This document shows, piece by piece, positions 8,846-19,546 of a stretch of 56,992 nucleotides of DNA. The first letter of the stretch is position 1. Every line of letters begins with the position of its first letter. The notes below the pieces were generated by a model that worked only from the letters and a program-made list of their open reading frames with translations, had not been told where the DNA came from and ran no database searches. The stretch covers positions 1-56,992 of the forward strand of contig VEFU01000028.1 in the NCBI GenBank assembly GCA_007679095.1. Direction: 5' to 3'. A program made the translations under genes and the position numbers. Origin of the DNA: Paenibacillus bovis. Lineage in GTDB: Bacteria > Bacillota > Bacilli > Bacillales > Bacillaceae_C.

Positions 8846-11815
8846 TTAAGAATATACAACTTGTTGTTCTGTTGCCCTTTTAAATACTATTCCAGTATCT
8901 ATTGCTTCGAAGTGTTTTTCACCACAGCGGATTTTGGCTAATTCAGAAGGACGTAAATCTTCTGATGCGGTACTTCCTTTTGTCTCCACAATGAAATACA
9001 GTTTTTCTTTTCCGTCTTGTTGCAAGGATAATGCCCAGTCAGGATTATAACTACCTAAAGGTGTTTTGATTTTAAACTCTGATGGCAGTTTAATATAAAA
9101 TTTAACATTTGGATCATGCTCACAGCTTTTTGCAAATTCTCGTTCCACTGCAGAGTCAACTATGACATGGTCATATGGAGAACGGTTATCATGAACAGGT
9201 ACAATAGATTCTTTATAACTATCTATTTCTTCCTGCACAAATAAAGACTGTTCATACACTTCTCCACCCTGTAATTTTTCATATTTTATGCCATCTACTA
9301 TAGCTAAACGTTTGGCTGCATTGATAATGCGGGCAGTTTCCATCATATAAGCTTGTGGATTCCGTCTAAAATCTCGTAACGTATCACTTTGCTTCAAAAT
9401 AGCAATAATGGTTTTACGTGTTAGCTTTGTTTCATTTTGTAAATAGGTTATTATATCAGGTGCTTTTTCATATTGCTTCTCAGATACTGCGAAAGTGGTT
9501 TGTTCCTCTCTCACTGTCTCGATACCCGAACCCGTCGTTTCTAATCTATGACGCTCATATTCAAGTCTAGTAATTCTGACTTCTAGTTCTTCTGATAATT
9601 TATCTGCAGCTTGTTTTATAAATGCGTCAGAATTCAATTGAATTGTATAGGTTGTTTTATATTTAATTCTCTCCCAAAGATCTAAAAATGGACCCGCAAG
9701 TGCCTCTTTATTGATTTTTACAGTCACTGCGTTATCTTTATCTTTAATTTCGATTTTATCGACATTAAATTTTTCTTGGATTGCTACTGTTATTTTATCT
9801 TTCATATCTTCTGCAATTTCTTTAAAGCTCTCTGGAATATCAAAGGTGCTTTCTTTGATGGCTTTTGCTAAGTTTTCAGTCCCTTTATTTTTGTCATCTA
9901 TATATTTGTTTTCTTTCAGAAAGGTCACTAATTCTTTAGATTTTTGATGACCAAGTGGAGTTTTAAAACCTGTTTCAGGGTCGACAGCAATGACTAATGA
10001 ACTGAAAATGTCTTCCTCAAAAATACCAAATTTAACTCCTTCTTCTTCATACTCTTTCTGGAGACCTGAAGCAAATTCTTCATAACTTTCATTTGCCATG
10101 ATTGTAAGTGTATTGACCTCAAATCCTGGGACCCGTTCACCTTCTTGGTTGACAGCAATCCGTAAGCCACGGCCTATTTTTTGACGTTTTGTAATCGTGT
10201 CCTTTGTTTCAATTAACGTACAAATTTGAAAGACGTTCGGATTATCCCAGCCTTCTTTTAAAGCTGAATGAGAGAAAATAAAGCGGAGCTTATGTGCTTT
10301 TTTTACATTACCTTTTTCTTCATCATAGAAAGTAAGTAAATCCTCTTTATCCTTCATAATGATTTGGTACGTAGTTTCATCATCCTGACTAGATCCACCT
10401 GTATTTTTTACTTTCCCTTTACCATCGACCGAAAAATAACCATCATGAACTTCAGAAGTTGGTACATGGCGATCCCGTAATGGTCTATACTTCTCTGAAC
10501 GAATAATATCTTCGTATTCTTCTTCAAAGATTTTTGCATATTCCCCTTGAATACGATTGTTTTCGGAATCGTATTGTCTATAGTTTGCAACATTATCTAT
10601 AAAAAAGAGGCTCAGTACTTTTATGCCTTGAGGATTTAGCTTTAGCTCTTTGTTTAGATGTTCTTCGATGGTTTTACGAATTTGGGCTCGTTTAATTTGT
10701 AAGTCGTTTTCAAGTGCTTGACTTAAACGAATAATTGACGGTTCTCCAGAAAACTCAATGTATTCATTTCCAGGTTCTGCCGATATATCCTTTACAAACC
10801 CAACTTGTTCATATGCAGCGATTCGTTTTGATTTAATATATAAATCATCATCTTTTTTAAGCTTAACTTCTTTTTTCTCAACTTTTGTTTTGCTTTTAAC
10901 ATACATTTCAATAGTAGCTGTAATTGATTTCTTTGTTGCCTTAATTCCGATCAACTTCATATAAGCTTCGTTAGCATCGACTGATTTCTTAATACCCGCC
11001 ACTTCTATTTGCTTAACTAGCTTTTCCTGATAGGCTTCTACTGGACCCAATTTATAGAGTAGGGGATAACTTTTATTTTTATGAGTTGCCGAAAAACGGA
11101 AAACTATCGATGGATTTAATGTAGCAATGGCCTGCTGCGCATTCTCAGTATTATCGACGCTTTGTGGCTCATCAATAATGACAATTGGATTGGTTTCACG
11201 AACCAATTCTTTCGGTGAAACACCGTAAAGTGCATCCATATCCGACCGATTAAAAATATTATCATTACTATTAAATGACTGAATGTTGATAATCATGATT
11301 TCAACATTTTCATTTCTTGCAAAACCTTGAACTTTATCTAAGTCCTTACTATTATACATAAATGCTCGATAGATGATCCCTTGCATTTGAGTTTTGAAGT
11401 ATTCCTTCGTCATGCTAATTGATTTCATGACGCCTTCTTTAATCGCAACAGAAGGTACAACGATAATAAACTTTGTAAAACCATACTTTCTATTTAATTC
11501 AAGAATGGATTTTAAATAAACGAATGTTTTTCCTGTACCGGTTTCCATTTCAATATTAAATTGAGGAAATGGTGCTGGAATGGACTCCGAAATAGGTATC
11601 CCTTGATTAATTTGAATTTGTTGTATATTTTCCAATAGCTTACTTACTGATAAATCAATTTTATTTCCAATTCCTGTATTACCAAATAACTTTCCTTGTG
11701 CATCTTGATCCATAATGGTGAATTCAGATTTACGTACTTGTTGGCCCTCAAACGCTTTAATAATAGATGCTATGGCTGTATCTTGATAATCAAGTTTTTT
11801 AAATTGTATCTTCAT
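8846..11815 (-). CDS. res: Type III restriction subunit Res (helicase-endonuclease)
   Basis: SF2 helicase with Walker A METGTGKTF (~86), DEAD-like box IVIIDEPQS (~212), SATHKNKSYPLLYKLGPVEAY region (~245) and motif VI QKIGRGLRI (~548). The C-terminal PD-(D/E)XK nuclease has NPDWAL and FIVETKG (~930-945), the standard Res architecture. Res forms a complex with Mod and cleaves DNA with unmethylated sites after ATP-driven communication. The start is ATG 11815, since the GTG at 11824 overlaps its own binding site. The stop codon of mod lies inside this GAGGTG, so the two are translationally coupled. All catalytic motifs are intact. Confidence 0.92.
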   Translation of the reverse strand: MKIQFKKLDYQDTAIASIIKAFEGQQVRKSEFTIMDQDAQGKLFGNTGIGNKIDLSVSKLLENIQQIQINQGIPISESIPAPFPQFNIEMETGTGKTFVYLKSILELNRKYGFTKFIIVVPSVAIKEGVMKSISMTKEYFKTQMQGIIYRAFMYNSKDLDKVQGFARNENVEIMIINIQSFNSNDNIFNRSDMDALYGVSPKELVRETNPIVIIDEPQSVDNTENAQQAIATLNPSIVFRFSATHKNKSYPLLYKLGPVEAYQEKLVKQIEVAGIKKSVDANEAYMKLIGIKATKKSITATIEMYVKSKTKVEKKEVKLKKDDDLYIKSKRIAAYEQVGFVKDISAEPGNEYIEFSGEPSIIRLSQALENDLQIKRAQIRKTIEEHLNKELKLNPQGIKVLSLFFIDNVANYRQYDSENNRIQGEYAKIFEEEYEDIIRSEKYRPLRDRHVPTSEVHDGYFSVDGKGKVKNTGGSSQDDETTYQIIMKDKEDLLTFYDEEKGNVKKAHKLRFIFSHSALKEGWDNPNVFQICTLIETKDTITKRQKIGRGLRIAVNQEGERVPGFEVNTLTIMANESYEEFASGLQKEYEEEGVKFGIFEEDIFSSLVIAVDPETGFKTPLGHQKSKELVTFLKENKYIDDKNKGTENLAKAIKESTFDIPESFKEIAEDMKDKITVAIQEKFNVDKIEIKDKDNAVTVKINKEALAGPFLDLWERIKYKTTYTIQLNSDAFIKQAADKLSEELEVRITRLEYERHRLETTGSGIETVREEQTTFAVSEKQYEKAPDIITYLQNETKLTRKTIIAILKQSDTLRDFRRNPQAYMMETARIINAAKRLAIVDGIKYEKLQGGEVYEQSLFVQEEIDSYKESIVPVHDNRSPYDHVIVDSAVEREFAKSCEHDPNVKFYIKLPSEFKIKTPLGSYNPDWALSLQQDGKEKLYFIVETKGSTASEDLRPSELAKIRCGEKHFEAIDTGIVFKRATEQQVVYS

Positions 11816-11826
11816 TCTGCTCACCT

Positions 11827-13818
11827 CTATATCGTCAACAGATTATCTTCTGGATAACCTGCATCCTTTAACAGTTCGATACAATTTAATTTCTCCGAAT
11901 CATTCCCATTAAATCCGGCATCACTAAATACCACACTACTTGTTTCAATTCCATATTCATTACGTTTCGCAATGATTGCTTTAGCAATGTTTGTATCGAT
12001 ATTATCAGCCAAACAAATAAATAGATTCCCAAAAGCGATATCATACACATTCTTTCCGTTTACTTCGAATGTTTCAATCGGATACGTTAACTCCAAGCCG
12101 TATTTAAGCATAATTTCATATACAATATCTAATTCATTACGGTTTTCAATAAATGGCGTTTCAAATAAATCTAATTCATCTTCAAGATTTTCGAATTCTG
12201 CATTCCATTCGTGAATATTGGATTTATCCAGTTTTAGTACTTTAAATCCAATGTCTAAGTTATCAGGGTCCATTTTAACCGCATCGAGCATACCAGTATT
12301 TTTTTTCTTTTCAATCAACTCTTCTTTTATCATCTCACCAGCACGGCGAATACGTTCCTTACCGATATCACATATAGTTTTAAAACCTTCTTTATATGCT
12401 TCGGATTTTTCATCTATCACTTCTGGTAATTGCACCATTATAAATTTTCGGTTACTACCATCTTCAACATTCGCCTGAATAACCGCGTGAGCAATTGTAG
12501 CGGAACCCGAAAAGAAATCAAGAATGATATCACTCTCTTTTGAGAAAGCAACAATATGTTCTTTACAAACTTCTACAACCTTTGGAGTATCAAATGGAAT
12601 ATTTAATTTTTTAAGCAATTCTGTATCACTACCACCATAGTAAAGTAATGAAGGTAGCTTTTCCATGATATTCTCATCAAGTAAATATTTTCTTCGAGGT
12701 AATACACTTTCATCTTTCCCAAAAAGAATCCTATTCTGCTCTAATAATTCATTCATCGTTGGTTCTGATACCCTCCAGCCTTTTGGAGGTTTTTTACATG
12801 GCTTTTTCGTAATCGGATGGATTACATCATAGAAGTACATCGGGTCTTTTGGCTTTTCCAATGAAACGGGTTGAAATACATTTCCAAATTCGTCAATTTT
12901 ACTGTATGCCTTTTCACCACCTGAGAAACTTTGCTTATTCATCCACCTACTAAATTCTAAATTTATTTCCTCTAGATTACTATTATTTATATTACTGAAT
13001 AGTTCTTTCGCTTTATCTAATATAATTTTAGCATTTTTCTTAGGCCTTCTAATTTCATTATTTTGAAAAAAGCTATCCTTATTTTTAGCAAAAGTACAAA
13101 TATATTCATGTTGTTGAGATATCCCTTTTGCATCACCCTTAGGATTTCTTTTATCCCAAATAATGGTTCCTAATTCATTTCCTTCTCCAAAGATTTCATT
13201 CATGATTTTTTGTAAATTTACCATTTCGTTTTCATCAATATTTACTAAAATAACTCCTTCATCAGACAATAAATTTCTTGCTAGCTTCAATCGTGGATAC
13301 ATCATATTTAACCAATCAGTATGGAAACGACCATTAGTTTCTGTGTTTGTTGACAGATGATTCCCTTCTGAGTCTATTTGACCAGTTTGTTCTAAATAAT
13401 TTTGCATACCGTCTTTAAAGTTATCCTTATATACAAAGTCTTTCCCCGTATTGTAAGGCGGATCGATATAAATCATTTTAATCTTACTATTATAAGACTT
13501 TTGCAATAACTTCAATACTTCTAAGTTATCCCCCTCAATATAAAGATTTTCTGTTGAACTGAAGTTTTTACTTTTTTCCGGCACCGGAAGCAACGTCCCT
13601 TTAGATGGTTTTTGTGCGCCCAGAATAGCTTGTTTTTTTCCATGCCAAGTGAATTGGTAGCGTTCATTATTGTCTTCTACCACTTCTCCAAGTATAGTTC
13701 TTAACATGTCAAAATCTATTTTTTCACCGTCTGTTAATACCTCCGGGAAAAGTTCTTTTAATCGCTCAATATTTTGCTTCGTAATATCTAATGATTCACC
13801 ATTCATTTTATTAACCAT
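11827..13818 (-). CDS. mod: Type III adenine methyltransferase Mod
   Basis: Beta-class N6-adenine methyltransferase. Catalytic DPPYNTG is near residue 118 and SAM-binding FFSGSAT near 434, in the order typical of type III Mod (IV before I). The central segment between them is the target recognition region. Mod methylates one strand of an asymmetric site and supplies specificity to Res. The ATG at 13818 has AAGGAG 7 nt upstream; the longer TTG reading starts inside that site. It lies within the drmAB-led operon, the unusual point of this locus, because DISARM normally brings its own orphan methylase. Confidence 0.92.
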   Translation of the reverse strand: MVNKMNGESLDITKQNIERLKELFPEVLTDGEKIDFDMLRTILGEVVEDNNERYQFTWHGKKQAILGAQKPSKGTLLPVPEKSKNFSSTENLYIEGDNLEVLKLLQKSYNSKIKMIYIDPPYNTGKDFVYKDNFKDGMQNYLEQTGQIDSEGNHLSTNTETNGRFHTDWLNMMYPRLKLARNLLSDEGVILVNIDENEMVNLQKIMNEIFGEGNELGTIIWDKRNPKGDAKGISQQHEYICTFAKNKDSFFQNNEIRRPKKNAKIILDKAKELFSNINNSNLEEINLEFSRWMNKQSFSGGEKAYSKIDEFGNVFQPVSLEKPKDPMYFYDVIHPITKKPCKKPPKGWRVSEPTMNELLEQNRILFGKDESVLPRRKYLLDENIMEKLPSLLYYGGSDTELLKKLNIPFDTPKVVEVCKEHIVAFSKESDIILDFFSGSATIAHAVIQANVEDGSNRKFIMVQLPEVIDEKSEAYKEGFKTICDIGKERIRRAGEMIKEELIEKKKNTGMLDAVKMDPDNLDIGFKVLKLDKSNIHEWNAEFENLEDELDLFETPFIENRNELDIVYEIMLKYGLELTYPIETFEVNGKNVYDIAFGNLFICLADNIDTNIAKAIIAKRNEYGIETSSVVFSDAGFNGNDSEKLNCIELLKDAGYPEDNLLTI

Positions 13819-13819
13819 C

Positions 13820-14542
13820 TTATTGCTCCTTTTCAATCAATACTTGTTTGGTACCTTTCAATTTATTCGCCTCTACTTGCAATGCAATCCGTTTATTCAT
13901 TTGTTTTTCCCGTTTTGCTTGACCGACAAGATATTCGATTTGTCGATCAAGTTCTTTTAATTGTTTCAATATATTATTATTTAATGTGACTTTACGGGTA
14001 ATACCGTATTTCAATTTTAATTCAATTTGTAGCAATTGCTCAATCCATGAATAATAGATAAATTTCAGGTTTATATTTTCCATTTCTGTAAACCTCAAAT
14101 GTTTCTCTACTTCTTCGGGTGGAATCATTTCATCGATCACATAAATTTCGTCGATGGATAATAAGTGTGTTTGTTGTTGCTTCGTATGGGTTGCCATTAC
14201 CCAAGACGTTTTTTCACCATCAGTAAATAAAATAACTAGTGGGTAGGGCATGATTTGCGCAAACACTTTATATACGTCTACAGCCTTTTTAAGATTTTTA
14301 AGTTGCACGCAATAAAAGTGAATCTCTTCATATCGTACTGTTTCATCTTCGTATTTCGCTATATTCGTGTTGTTTGGACTAATGATTGTAAGTATTCGTA
14401 TTCCCCGCGACACAATGTTTTCAGACACTATTTTTTTCTGTCCAGCGCTTAGCTGAGGTTCCATTTTATTGTAAGGAAAGGTTCTTAACACATAGGTTGA
14501 CTTCGGTAATTGAATCGACTTTACTAGTTGCTCCTCATTCAT
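13820..14542 (-). CDS. DUF4391 protein
   Basis: About 240 aa matching the DUF4391 family: start EQLVKSIQLPKSTYVLRTFPYNK in pieces, middle YYSWIEQLLQIELKL, then a basic C-terminal helix. DUF4391 proteins are found almost only between a SNF2-type helicase and type III or related methylases, and their function is unknown. The start ATG (14542) overlaps the helicase stop in a TGATG junction, so translation is coupled. No catalytic motif is visible; an adaptor or DNA-contact role is a guess. Confidence 0.8.
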   Translation of the reverse strand: MNEEQLVKSIQLPKSTYVLRTFPYNKMEPQLSAGQKKIVSENIVSRGIRILTIISPNNTNIAKYEDETVRYEEIHFYCVQLKNLKKAVDVYKVFAQIMPYPLVILFTDGEKTSWVMATHTKQQQTHLLSIDEIYVIDEMIPPEEVEKHLRFTEMENINLKFIYYSWIEQLLQIELKLKYGITRKVTLNNNILKQLKELDRQIEYLVGQAKREKQMNKRIALQVEANKLKGTKQVLIEKEQ

Positions 14543-17500
14543 CACGATTCACCCTTTATGATTAGAAATGAAATCAGTTCGATATCATCAAACTCAAAGT
14601 CCATATTGGTTTGAATGCTTGTACCGCCAATTGAGAAGAAACTATCAAACGCTGTATCTTCTTGTTTATCTTTAACAATATCAACTGCTTGTTTCATTAA
14701 TTCAGTATACTTAGACATGTCAGTAGAATTATTCGTTTCATCATTAAATTGTGTTACTAAGTGCTGTATTGGCTCATTATGTCCAAGTGAGAGCTTTCGA
14801 TAAATGTCTAATATTTGTTTCGAATTTGTATAATGAATATGGGCTTCCCCTTGATCTGTCACATATAATAAAATATATGGTGCTAGACTATTATGATCCA
14901 TTTCAAAGACTCCATGTTGTTTAAAACAGAAAATCACACCTGGCTTTGCCTCTTCAAGCTCAGTATTTGATGTAATCGCATATATTCCTTTTGGTGCTTG
15001 AGCCAACTGCTTCTTATACTGTTTCAGAGCTCCACTCAGATCACTCTTAAAATCCGTGTATGTGAGATCCGTAATTGATATCGCTCCTGATACTTCTTCT
15101 AAGTTTACAACCTCATTTTGTAGTGCTTTTAATTGATTCCTTCGATATTCTAAATCATTCATTTCTTTTCCTGACGTGTCAAATATATCTTCTTCACCTG
15201 AAGCAGATGTACTTAATATTTTCATACGTCCTTTTACACGCTGTTCCAGATTAATGTATTCATCTAAATCCATATTTGGCCAGAAGTTTACGAGCTGAAT
15301 TTCTTTATTAGTAGAGCCAATCCGATCAATACGGCCAAAACGTTGAATAACGCGGACTGGATTCCAATGAATATCATAGTTAATAAGGTAGTCACAATCT
15401 TGCAAGTTCTGACCTTCTGAAATACAATCTGTCGCAAATAAAATATCAATCTCTTCCGTTTTCTTTGGATCGACTTTGGCACGTTCTTTTGACTTTGGGG
15501 AGAAATTCATTAACACATCATTAATATCTTTCACACGAATCCCCTTTAATGTGGATTTATTCGCACCATCACCTACGACCATTGCGGAGTGTAAACCCTG
15601 TTCTAATAAATCTCCAGCTAGTTGTTCATATAAATATCTTACTGTATCTGCAAAAGCAGAAAAAATAATGATTTTTTTATTACCGAGATTAATTGGGTTT
15701 TCTACTTTATTTTTTATTATATCTCTTAATTCATTAAGCTTAACATCCCTACTAGCTGTAATCTGTTCAGATTGCTGTAATAAGTTTCGTAAAATCGTTA
15801 AATCATACTGCAAATCCCCACGCCATTTTAATGCGTCAATATCTTTTAATTGAATTTGTACCTTTTCACTTCCGACAGTAATTGCTTCTAATTGCTCATC
15901 ATCAAAGTCAACTGCATCATCGTAATTTTCTTGAAGCATCACGTGGTTGTGAAGTGAAAGCAATTCAAGAGTTCGTTCGATACGAGCAACTAATTTACCA
16001 AGAGTTAAGTTAAATGAGTGTATTGAACTTTCTAACCGTTTAAATAGATTGACCTTCATTAACGCCGCCACGGCAAATTCGCGATCTGTTTGTTTAAATA
16101 TACTTTTCCCATCTTTTACTTTGGTATCGTAGAGCTCTTCGTAATGTTTACGCCTTTGTGGTAATACATACTTCATCGGTTGATACATACTAAAATTCAA
16201 TGACTCTAACAATTCATTCACTTGCACCATTTTTATAAATGTTTGTTGAGTATCAATATCCGCTTTAATAGAGATAGGCTTTCTTCGCTTAGGAAATTGT
16301 CCGATATCTTTTACATTATAATATTTTTCAATATGCTTTCGACTGCGAGCAATTGTCAATAAATCAAGCAATTGGAAGTAATCAGGATTGACCATATTTA
16401 AAAAGCTTTCAGTTGTACGCTCCTTTGCAGGTAAATTAGTCCAACGATTATACGATGTTTGTGCCATTTTCAAAGTATAGTCAATACTCTCAATTCCCTC
16501 ATTCTCTAATGCAGCGTCGTTATCTTCCGTAATAAAAGCAATCTGATTTTTTATATCATTCATTTTGTTATTAACGGGAGTAGCAGATAATAACAGAACT
16601 TTTGTTTTTACCCCTTTTTTAATAATTTCTTGCATTAATTTTTGATATCGTGTTAACCGATCTTTACGTGCACTATTGTTTCTAAAATTATGTGATTCAT
16701 CAATAACGACCAAATCATAGTTGGACCAGTTGACTGTATCAAGACGGATCTCACCAGAATAGCCTGAATCACGACTTAAATCTGTATGGTTCAGAACATC
16801 ATAGTTAAAACGATCAGCACTTAATGAGTTCCGTTTATCGTTTTGTGTATAAACAGTCCAGTTGTCTCGTAATTTTTTTGGGCATAAAACTAAAACACGA
16901 TTATTGCGAAGTTCATAGTATTTAATTACGGCTAGTGCGGAGAATGTTTTCCCTAAACCAACACTATCCGCTAATATACACCCGTTATATTTCTCCATTT
17001 TATCAATGATGCCAATGACACCATCTCGTTGGAATGGGTATAATTTATTCCAAATTACCGTATCTTTAAAATTCGTGCCTTCTTTTATAATATTATCTTC
17101 TGAAAGTCCTTCTAGGTTTTCCGAGAAAATATGATAAAGGGTTACAAAGTATAACCATTCAGCTGAATTTTCTTGAGAAATCAATTGAAGCTGCTGTAAT
17201 ACTTCTTGAGTGACATCTTTAACCTTCGCTTCATCATTCCAAATACGATTAAATTCATCCATTAATTGATCAGTTAGAGGACCGCCATCAATAATTACAG
17301 GAAAGCTTGCTAAACGATTGGATTGTGTAATACCTAATCCATCAGCTGTAAACTGAATTTCAGATTGTATTTGAACATCTCTGCCCTTTTCATTTTTAAC
17401 AATCATTTGTTTAGGAAAAGAATTTTCGCCTAAAATTGTTTTAAACTGAGCATTTTCTTGAATCCACTTAGATACCTCTTTTGCTACCGAATTGGAGTTC

Positions 17501-17793
17501 ATTTTATTTCGTAGGGGAAGCTCAAAATCATTCCCATCAAATGTAGGATAATTTTCATTATTAACTTTTAGTTTATATTGATAATTTTGGTCCTGCTCAT
17601 GATCGTAAAATGTAGGCTGTGTATATAAAAAGCGAAATTCCTTAGCCTTCGATAATTCCTTTTTTAGCTCTTCAAAGGCATATATACTAAAGTAGGCAGA
17701 TGCTACTGCAATCTTGGAACCCTTTTTCACTTCATCTTTTAATGTTTGAATTAATGTATTGTCCCCTTTATTATCAACTAATTTAATATCCAA
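14542..17793 (-). CDS. SNF2-family helicase with N-terminal PLD-like domain
   Basis: Residues ~1-200 resemble the PLD-like domain placed in front of some SNF2 helicases (KIAVASAYFSIYAFEELK, FRFLYTQPTF), but no HxK catalytic motif is visible, so it is probably structural. The motor has Walker A ADSVGLGKTF (~272), DESH box (~364), LLLSATPVNN (~390) and motif VI QRFGRIDRIGS (~820). This is the position of DrmD/DrmC-type functions in DISARM (SNF2 helicase and PLD protein), here apparently in one chain. The start is TTG 17793, with GAGGTGA upstream. It lies downstream of drmB and upstream of DUF4391, with overlapping ends. Confidence 0.85.
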   Translation of the reverse strand: MDIKLVDNKGDNTLIQTLKDEVKKGSKIAVASAYFSIYAFEELKKELSKAKEFRFLYTQPTFYDHEQDQNYQYKLKVNNENYPTFDGNDFELPLRNKMNSNSVAKEVSKWIQENAQFKTILGENSFPKQMIVKNEKGRDVQIQSEIQFTADGLGITQSNRLASFPVIIDGGPLTDQLMDEFNRIWNDEAKVKDVTQEVLQQLQLISQENSAEWLYFVTLYHIFSENLEGLSEDNIIKEGTNFKDTVIWNKLYPFQRDGVIGIIDKMEKYNGCILADSVGLGKTFSALAVIKYYELRNNRVLVLCPKKLRDNWTVYTQNDKRNSLSADRFNYDVLNHTDLSRDSGYSGEIRLDTVNWSNYDLVVIDESHNFRNNSARKDRLTRYQKLMQEIIKKGVKTKVLLLSATPVNNKMNDIKNQIAFITEDNDAALENEGIESIDYTLKMAQTSYNRWTNLPAKERTTESFLNMVNPDYFQLLDLLTIARSRKHIEKYYNVKDIGQFPKRRKPISIKADIDTQQTFIKMVQVNELLESLNFSMYQPMKYVLPQRRKHYEELYDTKVKDGKSIFKQTDREFAVAALMKVNLFKRLESSIHSFNLTLGKLVARIERTLELLSLHNHVMLQENYDDAVDFDDEQLEAITVGSEKVQIQLKDIDALKWRGDLQYDLTILRNLLQQSEQITASRDVKLNELRDIIKNKVENPINLGNKKIIIFSAFADTVRYLYEQLAGDLLEQGLHSAMVVGDGANKSTLKGIRVKDINDVLMNFSPKSKERAKVDPKKTEEIDILFATDCISEGQNLQDCDYLINYDIHWNPVRVIQRFGRIDRIGSTNKEIQLVNFWPNMDLDEYINLEQRVKGRMKILSTSASGEEDIFDTSGKEMNDLEYRRNQLKALQNEVVNLEEVSGAISITDLTYTDFKSDLSGALKQYKKQLAQAPKGIYAITSNTELEEAKPGVIFCFKQHGVFEMDHNSLAPYILLYVTDQGEAHIHYTNSKQILDIYRKLSLGHNEPIQHLVTQFNDETNNSTDMSKYTELMKQAVDIVKDKQEDTAFDSFFSIGGTSIQTNMDFEFDDIELISFLIIKGES

Positions 17794-17830
17794 TTACCTG
17801 TCACCTCAACCTCACTCATTAGCAAAAATT

Positions 17831-19546
17831 TTATATATTTAATAGATGATCAAAGTAACCATCTTTTTGATTTGGATTAATATTGATCAATGCTCTTCGA
17901 TCAAGCAACAAGTTTCCCCACTCGCAGGAAGTCTCAGCAACAAAAGTACAAGAGTGACATGCGGCACCATTTGCAGTTGTATGATACTCAAAATCTCCGT
18001 CAGAGCAAATTGGATCAGAAGAACAATGACTCATATTTTCCAAAGCCCGAAGAATTATAGGGTACAATTTATCACTTTGAGCTAGACGAGTTAATCCACC
18101 TAAGCTACCTTCTGAATCACCTGAAGCAGTATAAATGAATACGCCATGCATGCCATCCATTGTATAAATACGTTCTTTTAAAGAAGTCGTTGTGTAACCT
18201 GAGTAGGCAGCTAACTCTCGGAGCAGAGCGTGACTAAAAGTATGAATTAAAATATGTCTTGGTTCTAAGTGAATAAGTGAGTTATCAAATTCTTCGCGAT
18301 AGTTGTCGTATGCTTGATAAACTTCTTTTGTAATTTGTTCTCTCTCTTCCCATTTTTTCAGTTTTGCTATATTAAATTTAATAAATATCCCCTCGCCATA
18401 ATTTCGAACAGCTGGGAACCATTTTTCATCTTTCTTAACAACAGGCTGTAATTCTTTATTATCATCACTTAATCGATCAATATAATCAAGCCGAGTAAAT
18501 CCTTGTAATACCTGAACTTCTGGAACAGAATCTACTTGATAAATTGCATCAAAATAAGGTTCTAATTCTGGGTGCATTTCTACCTTTGATGATGTAAATT
18601 TTTGTTCATCTACGTGATTTTGGATTAATGTGTTCCATTCTTGCTTACGAATAGATTCATAAGTAGTAGTTTCTTCAATAGAGATTTCACCGTTTAGAAA
18701 ACTCTTGATAGTTGGAATAAAATCAGTCGATATTTTGAGAAATCTACACGCCATTTTAAGTCCTATTTCACCCGATACTTCATATGCTTCTCTGAAATCA
18801 TCTTCATTGGATTTAACAATATATAAGATGTCCTGTTCTGAACTAGATGAAGTTAAAGGAACTTGTAAAAAGCTAGTTACCGCAGGGGCATACACATTTG
18901 ACGCTCCACGTAAAGTAGTTTTCATCTTGCAACTACATTTTTCATTGGCGTTTGGACTAATCCATGGGCGTTCACCTTTACATATAAATAAGTTATGCTT
19001 TTGTTCATCAGGTTTCATGATGGAACCTAGGCTCTCACTATGCTTACAATGAAGACAAATAACATGCAAATCAGATAATGAACCGCTATTTCCTCTAGTT
19101 ATTAATCTTAATTTTGGTTCCTTGGTAGGTTCTGTACATTGGTGATTACGATGGACCCACTCATTATATGGGAAATCTGAGATGTGGCCATTTTCACAGA
19201 TTAATACAAACCGACTTGGATACAGATCCTTTTCCTCACCCTTCTTTTTACAAAAATAACATTGTTGATTGTCATAGGCTGTCATTCGATGACACGAAGG
19301 ACAAATTTTCCATTTAGGAAATTCAATAGCTTTTATTTTTTGTCGATCCGGATTTTCATTTAAAACCCGTACGTGGTCAACTCCAAGTATTGAAGTAATA
19401 CGTACATCATCTTCTCTTGGGGCGTTCCATGTATTCCACTGATCCGCAGCCTTAATCATTACACTTTTATCCATTAAATCAACAACTGCTCCCGGACCAG
19501 ATTGATAGATTAGTTGAGAGGGTCTTATCGTATCTTTTACTGTCAT
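17831..19546 (-). CDS. drmB: DISARM protein DrmB (DUF1998)
   Basis: The C-terminal DUF1998 domain is clear: HTFSHALLRELAAYSG (~434), GVFIYTASGDSEGSLGGL (~470) and clustered Cys/His near the end (CSSDPICSD, ACHSCTF). N-terminal zinc-binding pairs are also present (CPSCH, CYFCKKK, CENGH, CLHC). DrmB works with DrmA in DISARM as the core DNA-sensing complex. The start ATG overlaps the drmA stop (ATGA). Length 571 aa is normal for the family. The assignment is firm because it is paired with a drmA homologue. Confidence 0.88.
   Translation of the reverse strand: MTVKDTIRPSQLIYQSGPGAVVDLMDKSVMIKAADQWNTWNAPREDDVRITSILGVDHVRVLNENPDRQKIKAIEFPKWKICPSCHRMTAYDNQQCYFCKKKGEEKDLYPSRFVLICENGHISDFPYNEWVHRNHQCTEPTKEPKLRLITRGNSGSLSDLHVICLHCKHSESLGSIMKPDEQKHNLFICKGERPWISPNANEKCSCKMKTTLRGASNVYAPAVTSFLQVPLTSSSSEQDILYIVKSNEDDFREAYEVSGEIGLKMACRFLKISTDFIPTIKSFLNGEISIEETTTYESIRKQEWNTLIQNHVDEQKFTSSKVEMHPELEPYFDAIYQVDSVPEVQVLQGFTRLDYIDRLSDDNKELQPVVKKDEKWFPAVRNYGEGIFIKFNIAKLKKWEEREQITKEVYQAYDNYREEFDNSLIHLEPRHILIHTFSHALLRELAAYSGYTTTSLKERIYTMDGMHGVFIYTASGDSEGSLGGLTRLAQSDKLYPIILRALENMSHCSSDPICSDGDFEYHTTANGAACHSCTFVAETSCEWGNLLLDRRALININPNQKDGYFDHLLNI

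Noticed and set aside
15476-15853. 125-codon plus-strand open frame
   Set aside because: It lies wholly inside the SNF2 helicase on the other strand, has no ribosome site and reads as low-complexity Ser/Phe-rich protein.
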